Source: Rodentolepis nana (lineage: Eukaryota > Platyhelminthes > Cestoda > Cyclophyllidea > Hymenolepididae). From it: a stretch of DNA of 18,848 nt. A program made the translations under genes and the position numbers. Where the stretch lies: assembly GCA_900617975.1 (NCBI GenBank), contig UZAE01013828.1, forward strand, positions 1-18,848, given 5' to 3'. Positions 6,541 through 15,966 of this stretch are shown here, one piece after another (the stretch's first letter is position 1; each line of letters begins with the position of its first letter). The notes under the pieces were generated by a model that saw only the letters and a program-made list of their open reading frames with translations, made no database searches and was not told the origin of the DNA.

Positions 6541-8654
6541 TTAGGAAGTTAATTTACTTAAATGAGACTATCCAGTGCATAAATTTCGAAAAATGTAAGA
6601 AGACCACAATTACATGCGGGGTTGCTTTAACTCATTTTTCAAATTTATTATATCCATGACACTTTTATTTCGAGTTCTTCTTAGCCACAACAAGTACATT
6701 AATAATAATACGTGGCCTAGAAATTACAGAGGCAACTTCATTTGGTCATATAAATTCATTTGTAAATACACTTTCGCTTAAGATTTGTTACGTTGTATCT
6801 CTCAGTATATTTCCAGACCTGCACGCCGCATTTCTCGAGTGTTCTAATTTCGCTGATTTCTGTTTCGCTATTTAACTTTAGCAACATTGTGCAGATCAAA
6901 AATACAATTGGCCCAACTCTTTTCTTCATTGATGTTTCGGCACTTTTGCACAATTGCTTTCAATCAGAGTTGCCAACACTTCTTTTAATCAATCTTCCTT
7001 TAATCTGGTTGGCTGACTTTCCCTTATGACCTTGAAATTCACGCACAATGTGTGTAGATTTTGCCTGGTACATCTACTTCTTTTTAAGGTGTGTTCGATA
7101 CAATGGGGAGTGTAACACCTGATACTCTTCCAACTATAGAGCCAAATTTTTCATTTCAATTGTATTGCAATCTCCCAACACCTCCATTGTGTGTGCTTTT
7201 AAGAGTTAGACTTATAATTTCAAGAATGGTTTACTGCTTTTGATCTGTTTGCTACGAAGCTTACCTTTATCCGAATGTCTAAATACGCTTATCAACCCAA
7301 GAAGGGTACAATCGCAAAATATTTCAATAGGCGGTATTTGGTTTGGACTATGTTTAGGGTTAATATATTATCCAAACCTTTCTAGTCTATGAAATGATTT
7401 CTCACCACTCTCCTTCTCAGAATAGAATATTTCAGCGGTTCCCTATATACAACTCCCTGGAAATTATGGAAAGTGAGGTTTTTTAAAGTCCATGGCATAT
7501 TGGATTAATTTCCTGACGGGCCCAGGAAGAAACTTTAAGTCAGTCATAACGCTATAGACCATTTAGGTACCAAAAGTACACCTTACTGTTAGAATCGGTT
7601 ACTTAACTAGTCAACGCAATTCAGCATTCCTTATGAATTCAGACATTTTGGCGAAACATTCTGGTCTTATGCAGTTTATAGTATGCTATTTATCCATATT
7701 CAATCACTCTATTTGATGCTTTAGTTAATTTATCTTTACAAATCTTTCAAGTGGAAAATTGGTCACATATCATTTGGGGATTGTTCAATTTTCTTTGTGA
7801 TTAATAATAAACATTAAATTTTCATTTTTCAATTGCACGTAGACGATCTACTGTTTCTATTTTAACTTGCGGTCAACAATTCGAATATTCATAATTCACT
7901 CACTCCTTCTGATTTATTTAAATAAGCAACAATGTGTAAAATCCATCACCCTTTGTTTAAAACAACCTTGTTGTGAACTGTCCTTGAAATATGTGCATGG
8001 ATTAACGCTTTTTTTAGAACTGTAACCAATCGTGTTGGTGCCTATTTTTGTCCTTTTTAAAATTCAAATCTCTACATAATCCTCGTTTAAGCTTAGACAT
8101 GGGGCTTTTAATCTTCTCTATTACCTTGTGCAGAAATGACTGTAGATAAACAGACCCTCCATGCTAGCGGGGCTAAGTGAACTTGGGCTAATTTAACATG
8201 CAGGCCAAAGGTCAATTATTCGTGATGGTGGATCGCTGAAAGGGTTTAGATTTGGCCAAGGATCCGGAGAATAATAGATAAGCCCTTTATGAATATTATC
8301 ACCATTTGGTACGGTAGGCCTTCCCTTTGATATTGTAATGCCAGGGACTTAAATTTATGGCGGTATTAGATCTATTAGTCTTCCTGGTTGCCGCTAGGCT
8401 TGAGCACTTCGGATTCAGGTCACTTTATTAAATTAGCAAATACTTTATCAATGCTTACGTACTATTTGGTTGTTGTATAACTTACCAAAAATAACAGTTG
8501 TGCTCACTAGTGATATGCGCCCGTGTACTGGTAGGAATGATGGGCGATAAACAGTGTGGAATCAAATTGCTCGAGGCAAAATAGCTTTAATCCTCTTTTG
8601 TTGGAGTCCTGTCATGCAGCCATTTAATTCGATTTAATTTCAAAACATTTACAT
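6541..8654. other. unique sequence, no gene recognised
   Basis: Overlapping ORFs on both strands at 6756-7029 (65 and 78 codons) have no domain pattern. They begin with non-ATG codons or are hydrophobic by composition, and I do not treat them as genes. A nuclear-receptor-like site lies at 8202-8214. No RNA gene or repeat was found. Confidence 0.4.
8202..8214 (+). promoter_or_regulatory. DR1 nuclear-receptor element candidate
   Basis: AGGCCAAAGGTCA is a direct repeat of two half-sites with one spacer base, matching the HNF4/RXR-type consensus. No gene is visible beside it, so function is unknown. Confidence 0.25.
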
Positions 8655-8879
8655 AAAATGGCAGGCGTTTTGATAGTTATCATTAGCCCTTTAGCTGATT
8701 TCAGGCTTTACAAAGGAGAAGAAATATCAAAGTGAAAAATATTCGAGAGGGGGGAGGGGAACAGAAGAGTGTTTCAAAGATGTAAAAAGAGACAGGCACA
8801 AAGGTAGAAAAAAGCTGAGGCGAGTACTGTGGAAGATGTCGAATATGATATACAGTGGGGATGATGGTTGTTTGAAGTG
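8655..8879 (-). mobile_element. SINE-like repeat, cut by contig end
   Basis: Tail side intact with the palindrome TGATAGTTATCA and GGCAGGCG. The body runs to GTTTGAAGTG and is then cut by the N at 8880. The contig thus breaks at the same internal motif as at 11939/11941. The 5' domain is not present. Confidence 0.7.
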
Positions 8880-8880
8880 N
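8880..8880. other. contig join (single N)
   Basis: The left side ends inside a SINE-like copy. The right side starts the exact 690-bp repeat of 5721-6410. Confidence 0.8.
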
Positions 8881-8985
8881 TTTGAATGATGAAAGTAGTG
8901 AATTATAAATTTTCTTATGAGCAACTCAGTGCGTTTGGAAAGGTTCGAGCGTTCGGAGACTCCAGTTTATGACTTGAGATAATTG

Positions 8986-9210
8986 ATGTGGTGGTTTCAC
9001 AATTTGTTGACTAAGTCGGATATGTTAGTATTAATTGATGAATTCCTCACCTTAATCGGCCACTGTTTTTTATCTCTGTTAGGTTTAAAATTTAGTCACT
9101 CAAACTGTGCTGCTATTGAAACAAAAGAGGAAACTTTTGTACATGCTCAATCTCTTTTCTTATTCTTTGCAAGAAAACAAAATTTTCCCTGTAATTCAGA
9201 TGATGAATAG
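8986..9210 (+). CDS. second copy of the death-domain-like ORF
   Basis: Identical in sequence to 5826-6050 and inside the exact 690-bp repeat, so probably the same locus shown twice. The initiator-like TCAGT lies at 8926-8930. Confidence 0.2.
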   Translation: MWWFHNLLTKSDMLVLIDEFLTLIGHCFLSLLGLKFSHSNCAAIETKEETFVHAQSLFLFFARKQNFPCNSDDE

Positions 9211-9211
9211 C

Positions 9212-9404
9212 GCAACCGAGACAGACAAACACAAAGGCAGAGAAAAGGTGAGATGAGTACTCTGGAAGTGGTGGAATATGACATACAGTGGGGTCATGGT
9301 AGTTTGAAGTCAGAAGTCAACTGTCAGTTAATAGACTTATTGTTAGGCTTATGAATATACGTTGCTCAGGGTGCACCCGTGGAGGTAAGTCTATCATACA
9401 CCCC
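9212..9404 (-). mobile_element. second copy of the tailless SINE-like repeat
   Basis: Identical to 6052-6244 through the 690-bp repeat. Probably the same insertion. Confidence 0.65.
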
Positions 9405-9551
9405 ATATTTAATTTAAATTAATACGCTTCGCCAAGATGTCTTTAGTGTCAAAATTCTTTGAACTCTTCCTTTTTATCATCTGCACGATATAACGCTAAG
9501 TGGTTTCAGCCGCTGTTGTATACGGTTTTCCTTTTGCATAAAATTAGAGTC

Positions 9552-9572
9552 AGAGAGAGAGAGAGAGAGAGA
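9552..9572. repeat. (GA)n microsatellite
   Basis: A dinucleotide run of about ten units that continues into unique sequence, showing what follows the truncated run at 6392-6410. Confidence 0.9.
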
Positions 9573-9804
9573 TGCCTAATCTCGAAAAGAATATACTTGC
9601 TTAAGGCGGTAAGGGAAGGGAGTCCGTTATTTCAATTCCAAATTTTGCGGGCTTTGACCTCAATTCCGAGTTAACTTAAGTAGTCATTAATTATAGTTTG
9701 TGAGTGAATTATCAGATTTCGTTGACTAATACTTGCACTTTATGCAGTTCCTATGACAATTATAATTTCAATTCATGACTGAAAGAAAAGACGAACATCA
9801 AAAG

Positions 9805-9817
9805 CACGTGGCACGTG
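9805..9817. promoter_or_regulatory. tandem CACGTG E-boxes
   Basis: Two perfect CACGTG palindromes separated by one base, the arrangement bound by bHLH dimers. No gene is visible nearby. Confidence 0.25.
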
Positions 9818-10306
9818 GTTATCACACTCCCATACCTGATAGTTTTAATCAGCTCAAAACATTATTGAACTTTATTGGCGAAATTCGTGATTTGTTAATA
9901 TTATTGCTGCCAAATTGTCTTCAGCTGACTTTTATGTGAATTAAGTGGCCAAGTCTTCTCGAGTACAGAGAAGGAATTGGAACATTCTCCCAATTATGGA
10001 ATCCGTATGATACGTGGTATTATTTCTATTTGCATTAATAAACGTGGTCATTCTTTATTACCATTTAGTTAAATGAATCACTTAATTTATAATTTGTCGC
10101 CCATATTAAAGGTGTTAATTCTGATCACTAATGGAAATGAGATTACCACTTTCTTGTGAGTGAGCCCAGAATAGCTGGTTTTCACCAGAAGTTAAGTGCT
10201 TACAGACGATTGAAACCTTTTGCTTTGCGTTACCTAGTTACGGTATTGATTCTTGTTAGCATGACGCGCGTTTTGATTGGCCACGGGATGGCCGCATGAC
10301 TAATAG

Positions 10307-10315
10307 CCAAGGTCA
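10307..10315 (+). promoter_or_regulatory. NR5A / FTZ-F1-like site
   Basis: CCAAGGTCA fits the monomer consensus YCAAGGTCA. A CCAAT-type ATTGG lies at about 10276 and several CpGs occur in the preceding 50 bases. Confidence 0.2.
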
Positions 10316-11419
10316 AATCAGTTAAACTTTTGTTCCAAGAACTTTCAAATTATCCATTCCTTTCACAGTCTTCTCCCTTTTCTCTCAATTCGCCACAGCA
10401 CAGCACTGGTCCATCAAAGCATCCTTATATCTTGCTTCTGGAAAGTTATTAAATCCTGCTGGCTACAACAAGGCTAGATTAAAACAATAGATTCGCTTTG
10501 TCAAATATATTGTTTATAAATCATTTTAACTTTGTATAAAACAAGCCAAAACTCATTAAACTCTTCGCATTTTGTTGGACAGTGTCGAGGTGCTTTCTTA
10601 TTTCTATTTTTCACAAGCTTTGAAAAAGTGCTTCTGAAATCTAAAATTTTTGACATTTTTATATTTACACACTTTACTTATTAATATGTAAGTAGTTGCA
10701 GATCTTCGTTCAATGTGAAATATCTAAGTGATACATTAAATCACTATGTCCTGATGCAAACTCATTATAAAATTATTCGAGTTTAAGGTGATTTATTAAG
10801 TAAAATTTTATTAAATATATTAATGTATTATGACACAATTAGTTAAATTAAGGAAATTGATGTATGCCATAGGTTCGCACAGACAAATAAATGCCGTTGT
10901 AACCGAAAGTATGATAAATGCCTAAAAATTGTTCATTAGGTTTTTGCAATACCTATTTATACGTAAAGGTTAACTTAGATTGAAAATAATCAAAATTTTG
11001 TCACAAAATTTTTAAGGCTTTTAAATCGGTTTACAAGGGGAGTTTTGGGAATTACTTTTAATTGGAAAAACTCGCTTTAAACTTAATCGTAATGTGAACA
11101 CTATATTCAAAAATAGTGCCATAGGATACGAATTAGGCAATTGTTTGAAATCCCATTGAATTCCAGTAGAATGACGAAATAGCTTTTCCAAGTACTATCT
11201 TCAATTTTTAAGATTCTTTTTCACCATCAGATTGTAATGCTAAGTTCTAAGATTTGTGATCATGCAATCATTTTTTTTAAAATTCCGGAAAGCTTTCTGA
11301 AATTTCGATTGGTTGACACTCTAGTAAAGCAAATATTTTTAATAAAGATCATATACCAAAAAATTTATTATGAACTAAATTATCTACCTTCGAAATAGTC
11401 AAAAAAATTGCTGGAACGA

Positions 11420-11447
11420 GGCGGAGTGAAGGGGGATTTTCTCCGCC
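11420..11447. repeat. GC-rich inverted repeat (hairpin)
   Basis: GGCGGAG (11420-11426) pairs with CTCCGCC (11441-11447) across a 14-base loop. It stands out in AT-rich sequence. No role is assigned. Confidence 0.4.
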
Positions 11448-11708
11448 AATGTCTTGAGTCAATTTTTCATATTAAGCTGCGAATTGTGCAGTGGTTATGA
11501 TCGCCTTTGGCTTTGTTGCCATTCATTTAGTGCCCACTTTGTGCGAACAACTATTCGTAGTGAGATGCTTCGCCACTTTTTTAAATTCCACAATTGTCCG
11601 CTTTTATCAAGTGTGATACTTCCATGATGTTGGGCTGTTCGAAGGTATGGTTCTACTAATATGATATTTCGCTCACTTGTTTGTAGGATCAGAACTATGT
11701 GGTTTTAA

Positions 11709-11939
11709 ATATTTATTTATTTATATCAAATGGCAGGCGTTTTGATAGTTATCGTTAGCCCTTTAGTTGACTTCTGGCTCCACAGAGGAGAAGGAACATC
11801 AAAGTGAAAAAAGTCGAGATGGGGGGGGGGGAAAGAAGAGTGTTTCAAAAACGAAGATATAAAAGGTAGAAAAAAGGTGAGGTGAGTACTGAGGAAGTGG
11901 TGGAATATGACATACAGTGGGGTCATGGTAGTTTGAAGT
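11709..11939 (-). mobile_element. SINE-like repeat, cut by contig end
   Basis: Tail, hairpin region (TGATAGTTATCG), 11-G purine tract (11821-11831) and body as far as GTTTGAAGT, then N. From 11725 to 11939 it is identical to 13434-13648, including the G run. Other family members differ at many positions, so the two are probably the same molecule or a very recent duplicate. Confidence 0.75.
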
Positions 11940-11940
11940 N
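11940..11940. other. contig join (single N), inverted junction
   Basis: The 29 bases before the N are the exact reverse complement of the 29 after it, all inside the SINE-like body, so two oppositely oriented copies meet at the same internal point. Confidence 0.85.
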
Positions 11941-12170
11941 ACTTCAAACTACCATGACCCCACTGTATGTCACATTCCACCACTTGCACAGTACTTATCT
12001 TACCTTTTCTCTGCATTTGTGTCTGTTTGTCTCTTTTGCATCCAAGAATCTCTCTTCTGTTCCCTTTCTCGAATTTTTCACACTTTGATGTCCTTCCCTC
12101 TGTGAAGCCCGAAGTCAGCTAAAGGCTAATGATAAATATCAAAACGCCTGCCATTTGAAATAAATAAATT
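11941..12170 (+). mobile_element. SINE-like repeat, 5' end missing at contig start
   Basis: Sense on the plus strand. It begins at ACTTCAAACTACC, runs through a pyrimidine-rich body, GCTAATGATAAATATCA (hairpin at 12130-12141) and GCCTGCCATTTG, and ends in (AAAT)n. This copy's hairpin is identical to the LINE version rather than the commoner SINE version, which strengthens the link between the two families. Confidence 0.75.
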
Positions 12171-12393
12171 ATTAAAATTTGAATTTTCCTTAAAATTGAA
12201 CCTTTTTAATAGTTTAAAAGCAATAATTAATTACTAATAGTATGATTAACTGAGAAGGTGTCAATTGTATCGAGCGGATCTTTTGTATTAAGCTACGAGT
12301 TAGTTTTAATTGGAGAAACTATGTTATCTGAATGTTTAAACTACGGAGGGCACAATCCTATCAAGGCCGATTAAGGGAATCTCATGTATGCAA

Positions 12394-12406
12394 GAACATT
12401 CTGGAA
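12394..12406. promoter_or_regulatory. three-unit heat-shock element candidate
   Basis: GAACATTCTGGAA fits GAAnnTTCnnGAA exactly and lies within the extended match AGAACATTCTGGAAAG. No transcription unit is recognisable next to it. Confidence 0.25.
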
Positions 12407-12995
12407 AGTGAGGCCGTGCGTGCAGAAGCCTCTCAGCCAGTCACCAATCGAGTTTATGGATTGCATTTAATGACTAAGCAAGTCGGTAGTTTGGTTCCAG
12501 GAAGGCAATAAAAGCTTTTCACTTGGAGCGTTCTGTGAATTCGCTAGTTTCAATGTTGCCTATGCTACTTTAAGTGAGGGGGGAGGGGGGTAGGGAAGAT
12601 GGATTCTGTGCTAAAGGAATTGAACAGAGCAAGCTGCTTGAGGTTTATTCATGCAGTTTCCGTATTATTATCATTGGTTACTTGCAACAAAATATTTTCT
12701 AGCAAAAACAATTAATTTAATGCCACGGTCTAGTTTCGCAGTTTCGCACTCCAGACAGGTTCGACAAAATGTTGTTGTACTAACTTAGAGGGAGGAGAAG
12801 CGCCACTGCTACATGTTAAACGCAAAGACATATTGAATTGACAAAATCAATAAAATAAATAGAACCCTTTGTTTAAACTTTTGTATTCTAATGAGCAAAT
12901 GACTTGATCATGCACATTACGGAAGTAAATCAAATTATCCTACACATTTTTGCAATATAGAGCAATACCTTAATTAATCGTATACATATCCATAA

Positions 12996-13016
12996 ATATA
13001 TATATATATATATATA
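12996..13016. repeat. (AT)n microsatellite
   Basis: A simple dinucleotide run of about ten units. A short (ATT)n run follows at about 13057-13069. Confidence 0.9.
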
Positions 13017-13231
13017 ATCCTTTTTTAAATTATTTATTCTGGTTATACTTGAATATTATTATTATTAATAAAACCTAACAAAATAATGTATTTTTAAGTT
13101 AATTTCGCAATAATAATGTACTTCAAAACATCAAGCACAGTTGTGTCCAAATTTGTTGAAGTGCGGGCAAATTTACCTCGAAAAAGTACTTTACTACCAA
13201 AAGCACTTCGGTTTCCAATGAAAGCGCTCAA

Positions 13232-13262
13232 GTAAATAAATAAATTTGAATTGAATTGAATT
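13232..13262. repeat. (TAAA)n and (GAATT)n short tandem run, possible retroelement tail
   Basis: AAATAAATAAATTTGAATTG-type sequence resembles the simple 3' tails of arthropod LINEs, but the sequence upstream has no recognisable coding or family similarity, so the origin is open. Confidence 0.3.
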
Positions 13263-13433
13263 TTAAACCATTGAAAACTCTCTTGGCATCTTGAATGTAT
13301 TTTGATATCAGGTCATAGAGGACAAATATGGATCGAAGTGGTGACCACAGTTGAATTTGATCTTTAAAGGTATTTTTTGTCTCATTTATTGTAAAAAGGC
13401 TAAATTTGTAAAGTTGTCCATTGAAGTTATTAA

Positions 13434-13742
13434 TATCAAATGGCAGGCGTTTTGATAGTTATCGTTAGCCCTTTAGTTGACTTCTGGCTCCACAGAGGAG
13501 AAGGAACATCAAAGTGAAAAAAGTCGAGATGGGGGGGGGGGAAAGAAGAGTGTTTCAAAAACGAAGATATAAAAGGTAGAAAAAAGGTGAGGTGAGTACT
13601 GAGGAAGTGGTGGAATATGACATACAGTGGGGTCATGGTAGTTTGAAGTGAGAAGTCAACTGCCAGTTAATAGACTTTTTTGGCCGTATGAGTATACGTT
13701 GCCCAGGGTGCACCTTGTGGAGGTAAGTCTATCGCACACCCC
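13434..13742 (-). mobile_element. SINE-like repeat, full length
   Basis: Complete from tail to the GGGGTG 5' end at 13742, including the 5'-domain inverted repeat (ATAGACTT / AAGTCTAT) and GGAGGTAAGT. Its first 215 bases are identical to 11725-11939. The left flank shows no target-site duplication with the right flank. Instead the right flank (13743-13775) matches sequence to the left of the 11709 copy (11649-11681) at 30 of 33 positions, suggesting that the true left flank of this insertion lies at the end of the previous contig. Confidence 0.75.
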
Positions 13743-13920
13743 GGTTCTACCAATATGATATTTTGCTCTCTTGTTATGCCTAGAGTACACTTAATCAGAT
13801 GATGAGGAGAGAGAGGAAATCAAGGGATAATACAGTTGATCTAATGGGCTTTATTAATCAAATAAGGACATCTTCACTTTGTCACTACTTGGAGAGCCTG
13901 AAAAAATACACTGTCAGGTT

Positions 13921-14051
13921 TGAGTCATAGGAAGGTATCCGCGGATGCACGATATAAACAAAAAGGGTGCAGATTACAATTGCATTCGAAAAGCTTCAGT
14001 TACGCGGTAATAAGTGGAGCGATCATTCACTGCGTAATGACCCGCGGGTCA
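13921..14051. promoter_or_regulatory. CpG-rich palindrome cluster, candidate regulatory patch
   Basis: Begins with TGAGTCA (AP-1-like, 13921-13927), then ATCCGCGGAT (13937-13946) and finally the 14-bp perfect palindrome TGACCCGCGGGTCA (14038-14051), an everted pair of GGTCA half-sites. About ten CpGs occur in 115 bases, far more than in the surrounding AT-rich sequence. No gene is recognised beside it. Confidence 0.25.
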
Positions 14052-14189
14052 AATAGCCACTTTCTGCTTGATCCCTAAGTTTCTGCATGAAGTTATATCC
14101 TCGGCATTCAGAGCTGGTTGACCGGCTATTTTAAATAATTTATTTTCAGCTTAATTTTGACCTTCTTGCAGTTATGTACAAGAATAAGA

Positions 14190-14242
14190 CATGCTAAGAC
14201 TCTTTTGAACCATGCAAAGCTCATTTGCATTGTCTTAGCATG
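14190..14242. repeat. nested inverted repeat (hairpin)
   Basis: The outer arms CATGCTAAGAC (14190-14200) and GTCTTAGCATG (14232-14242) are perfect 11-bp complements. Inside, ATGCAAA (14212-14218) and TTTGCAT (14224-14230) pair across a 5-base loop. The two stems are separated by 11 unpaired bases on one side and 1 on the other. ATTTGCAT is also the POU octamer. It could be a structured RNA, a small mobile element relic or chance. Confidence 0.5.
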
Positions 14243-14958
14243 AAATAGCATCGTGAGAAAGCAATTTTGTTTTTTAAAGGGTGAAACAAAAAATGTTGTG
14301 CTTAATGGTAATTCCAGATTTATATGATGTTGATCAAAACCCCTGCCAATAACCATGAAAACCATTAATGCGTCAACTCTATCTTAACCTCATCAAACCT
14401 ATTTACTCCAAATGATTGCGTACTTATGAAATTACTGTGAATCGTTAACGAATATTTTAGGGAAAACAGTTTTTACATTTAAAAACTATGAATTTTCTTC
14501 GAGATATACTCAGAAGTCATTTCATCAAGCATTATAAATTCTGGCTTAACTATTTACTAATTATGTTTACAATGGCCAGATAGTGTCGAGAATTGTTCCG
14601 AAAGCTCATATTCATTAAAGTTGTTTTTGGAATATAACGATCGTCACTTCCATTTACTGTCAAATTTTACGATCTTAAAGCCGACACAAGAATTAAAAAA
14701 CTCCCATCGTTTTAACGAAACCCTACCTAGCTCAATTTGCAATTTGCACAGTTCAATGCAATTAATATTGGTCTATATAAATTAACTAAGGGCTGATTGG
14801 CATTTCAACGTTAATTGATAGAAGAAATAATGCTAAAATGCTAATTTTGTCATAGAAACTTATTTAATTAATCTTATTTTTCGGTTTCTACGTTAGAATT
14901 AAAGAATATCATCTCATTTACATTTATGTCCATTTCAGTTTCTGATAACGAAATTTCA

Positions 14959-15006
14959 TCTGTCTAAGAAGAGTTGTAGAATATTTTCCATAAAATGTTA
15001 GACAGA
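14959..15006. repeat. inverted repeat, 9-bp arms
   Basis: TCTGTCTAA (14959-14967) and TTAGACAGA (14998-15006) are perfect complements across 30 bases. No function is assigned. Confidence 0.4.
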
Positions 15007-15672
15007 GGTGATAGAATCTGAGAACGCGTCTGGACTTGGCGATGACCACTGTATCATCATATTATTGGAAGTATTATATCATCAATTTATGAGTACAGGG
15101 AGTTGGTCGTTGAAAGCCATTTAGAGTATGTCTTTTCCTCTTTAATGATGATTACTCACTGTAAAGTATAGCGCCGATAGAAATTTATTTCAAAAAGATT
15201 GTTCTATTCAGCAAATTAGTACATCTTTCCATTTAGACAGCCTCTTGGATGCGTGGAATAAATATTTTAATGCGAATGTCTGCGAATTAATTTTTTAAAT
15301 TACCTACTTTATTTGTTTAACCTCGCTTTTCTTCGTTGTCTAAAGAGGTTATACGTTACGTGGCTCCGATTTTGGAAACAAGTGAACACCAACGTATCTT
15401 CATATCAGCATTCTACTGAAATTTATTGAGTAAATCCTATTTTTCGTTTTGTTTTAGAAATAATTCAGTGTGATGTAGTTCATATGGTATGGTGATTCAA
15501 CACATGGGTTATAAGTAGGCTCTTATTATCAAATGTATGTAATAAACATGAAAGGAGCAATAGATGAATGGTGGGCGATATCATCGCGACATGACATGTA
15601 GCAGTAACGACAAAGGATTCCTATCATATTATTAATTTGGGAAAGAAAGGTGGATATAATAATGTATTAAGG

Positions 15673-15966
15673 GGGGTGCTGCCTGGGCAACGTATACTCA
15701 TACAGCTAAAACGTCTATAAATCGGTAGTTGACTTCTGACTTCAAACTACCATCACCACACTGTATGTCATATTTGACTACTTTTACAGTACTCACCTCA
15801 CCTTTTTTCTACCTTTTCTACCTTCGTCTTTGAAACACTCTTCTGTTCCCCTCCTCTCGACTTTTTTACACTTTGATGTTCCTTCCCCTCTGTGAAGCCC
15901 GAAGTCAACTAAATGGCTAACGATAACCAACAAAACGCCTGCCATTCGATATAAATAAATAATAAT
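15673..15966 (+). mobile_element. SINE-like repeat with target-site duplication, internal deletion
   Basis: Sense on the plus strand. It starts GGGGTG at the family's 5' end, skips about 28 bases of the 5' domain (the first arm of the inverted repeat is lost), then continues through CTGGGCAACGTATAC, the pyrimidine-rich body and GCCTGCCATTCG into a TAAA/AAT tail. AATGTATTAAGG (15661-15672) and AATATATTAAGG (15967-15978) form an 11-of-12 target-site duplication. The tail hairpin is worn (CGATAACCAACA). Confidence 0.75.

Larger units (their letters stand above)
8881..9570. repeat. 690-bp segment identical to 5721-6410
   Basis: See the partner at 5721. This copy continues past the (GA)n run into unique sequence, so it is probably the one with the correct right-hand context, while the partner has the correct left-hand context. 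Confidence 0.9.
9573..11708. other. unique AT-rich sequence, no gene recognised
   Basis: More than 2 kb without a repeat or credible ORF. Motif-level candidates are tandem CACGTG boxes (9805-9817), an NR5A/FTZ-F1-like site (10307-10315) within a CpG-containing patch near 10263-10300, and a GC-rich hairpin (11420-11447). A 33-bp stretch at 11649-11681 reappears at 13743-13775. Confidence 0.4.
12171..13433. other. unique AT-rich sequence, no gene recognised
   Basis: Holds a heat-shock-element match (12394-12406), a G-rich tract at 12578-12595 (G6, A, G6, TA, G3), an (AT)n run and a possible retroelement tail at 13232-13262. No credible ORF was found. Confidence 0.4.
13743..15660. other. unique sequence, no gene recognised
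   Basis: The first 300 bases are locally CpG-rich with an AP-1-like site and two palindromes. Inverted repeats lie at 14190-14242 and 14959-15006. A minus-strand ORF at 14126-14365 (79 codons, ATG start) spans the first hairpin and has no recognisable domain. Confidence 0.4.

Noticed and set aside
6756..7029. Paired ORFs on opposite strands in unique sequence
   Set aside because: Non-ATG start on the minus strand, hydrophobic low-complexity composition on the plus, and no recognisable motif.
12578..12595. G-rich tract as an intramolecular three-tier G-quadruplex
   Set aside because: It has only three separable runs of three or more G, so the classical four-run pattern is not met.
13655..13665. 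TGGCAGTTGAC on the minus strand as a Pol III A box
   Set aside because: It departs from the consensus at two key positions, and the spacing to the TTCGA motif is only loosely acceptable.
14126..14365. 79-codon minus-strand ORF
   Set aside because: It spans the nested hairpin, has no domain pattern and is of a length common by chance.
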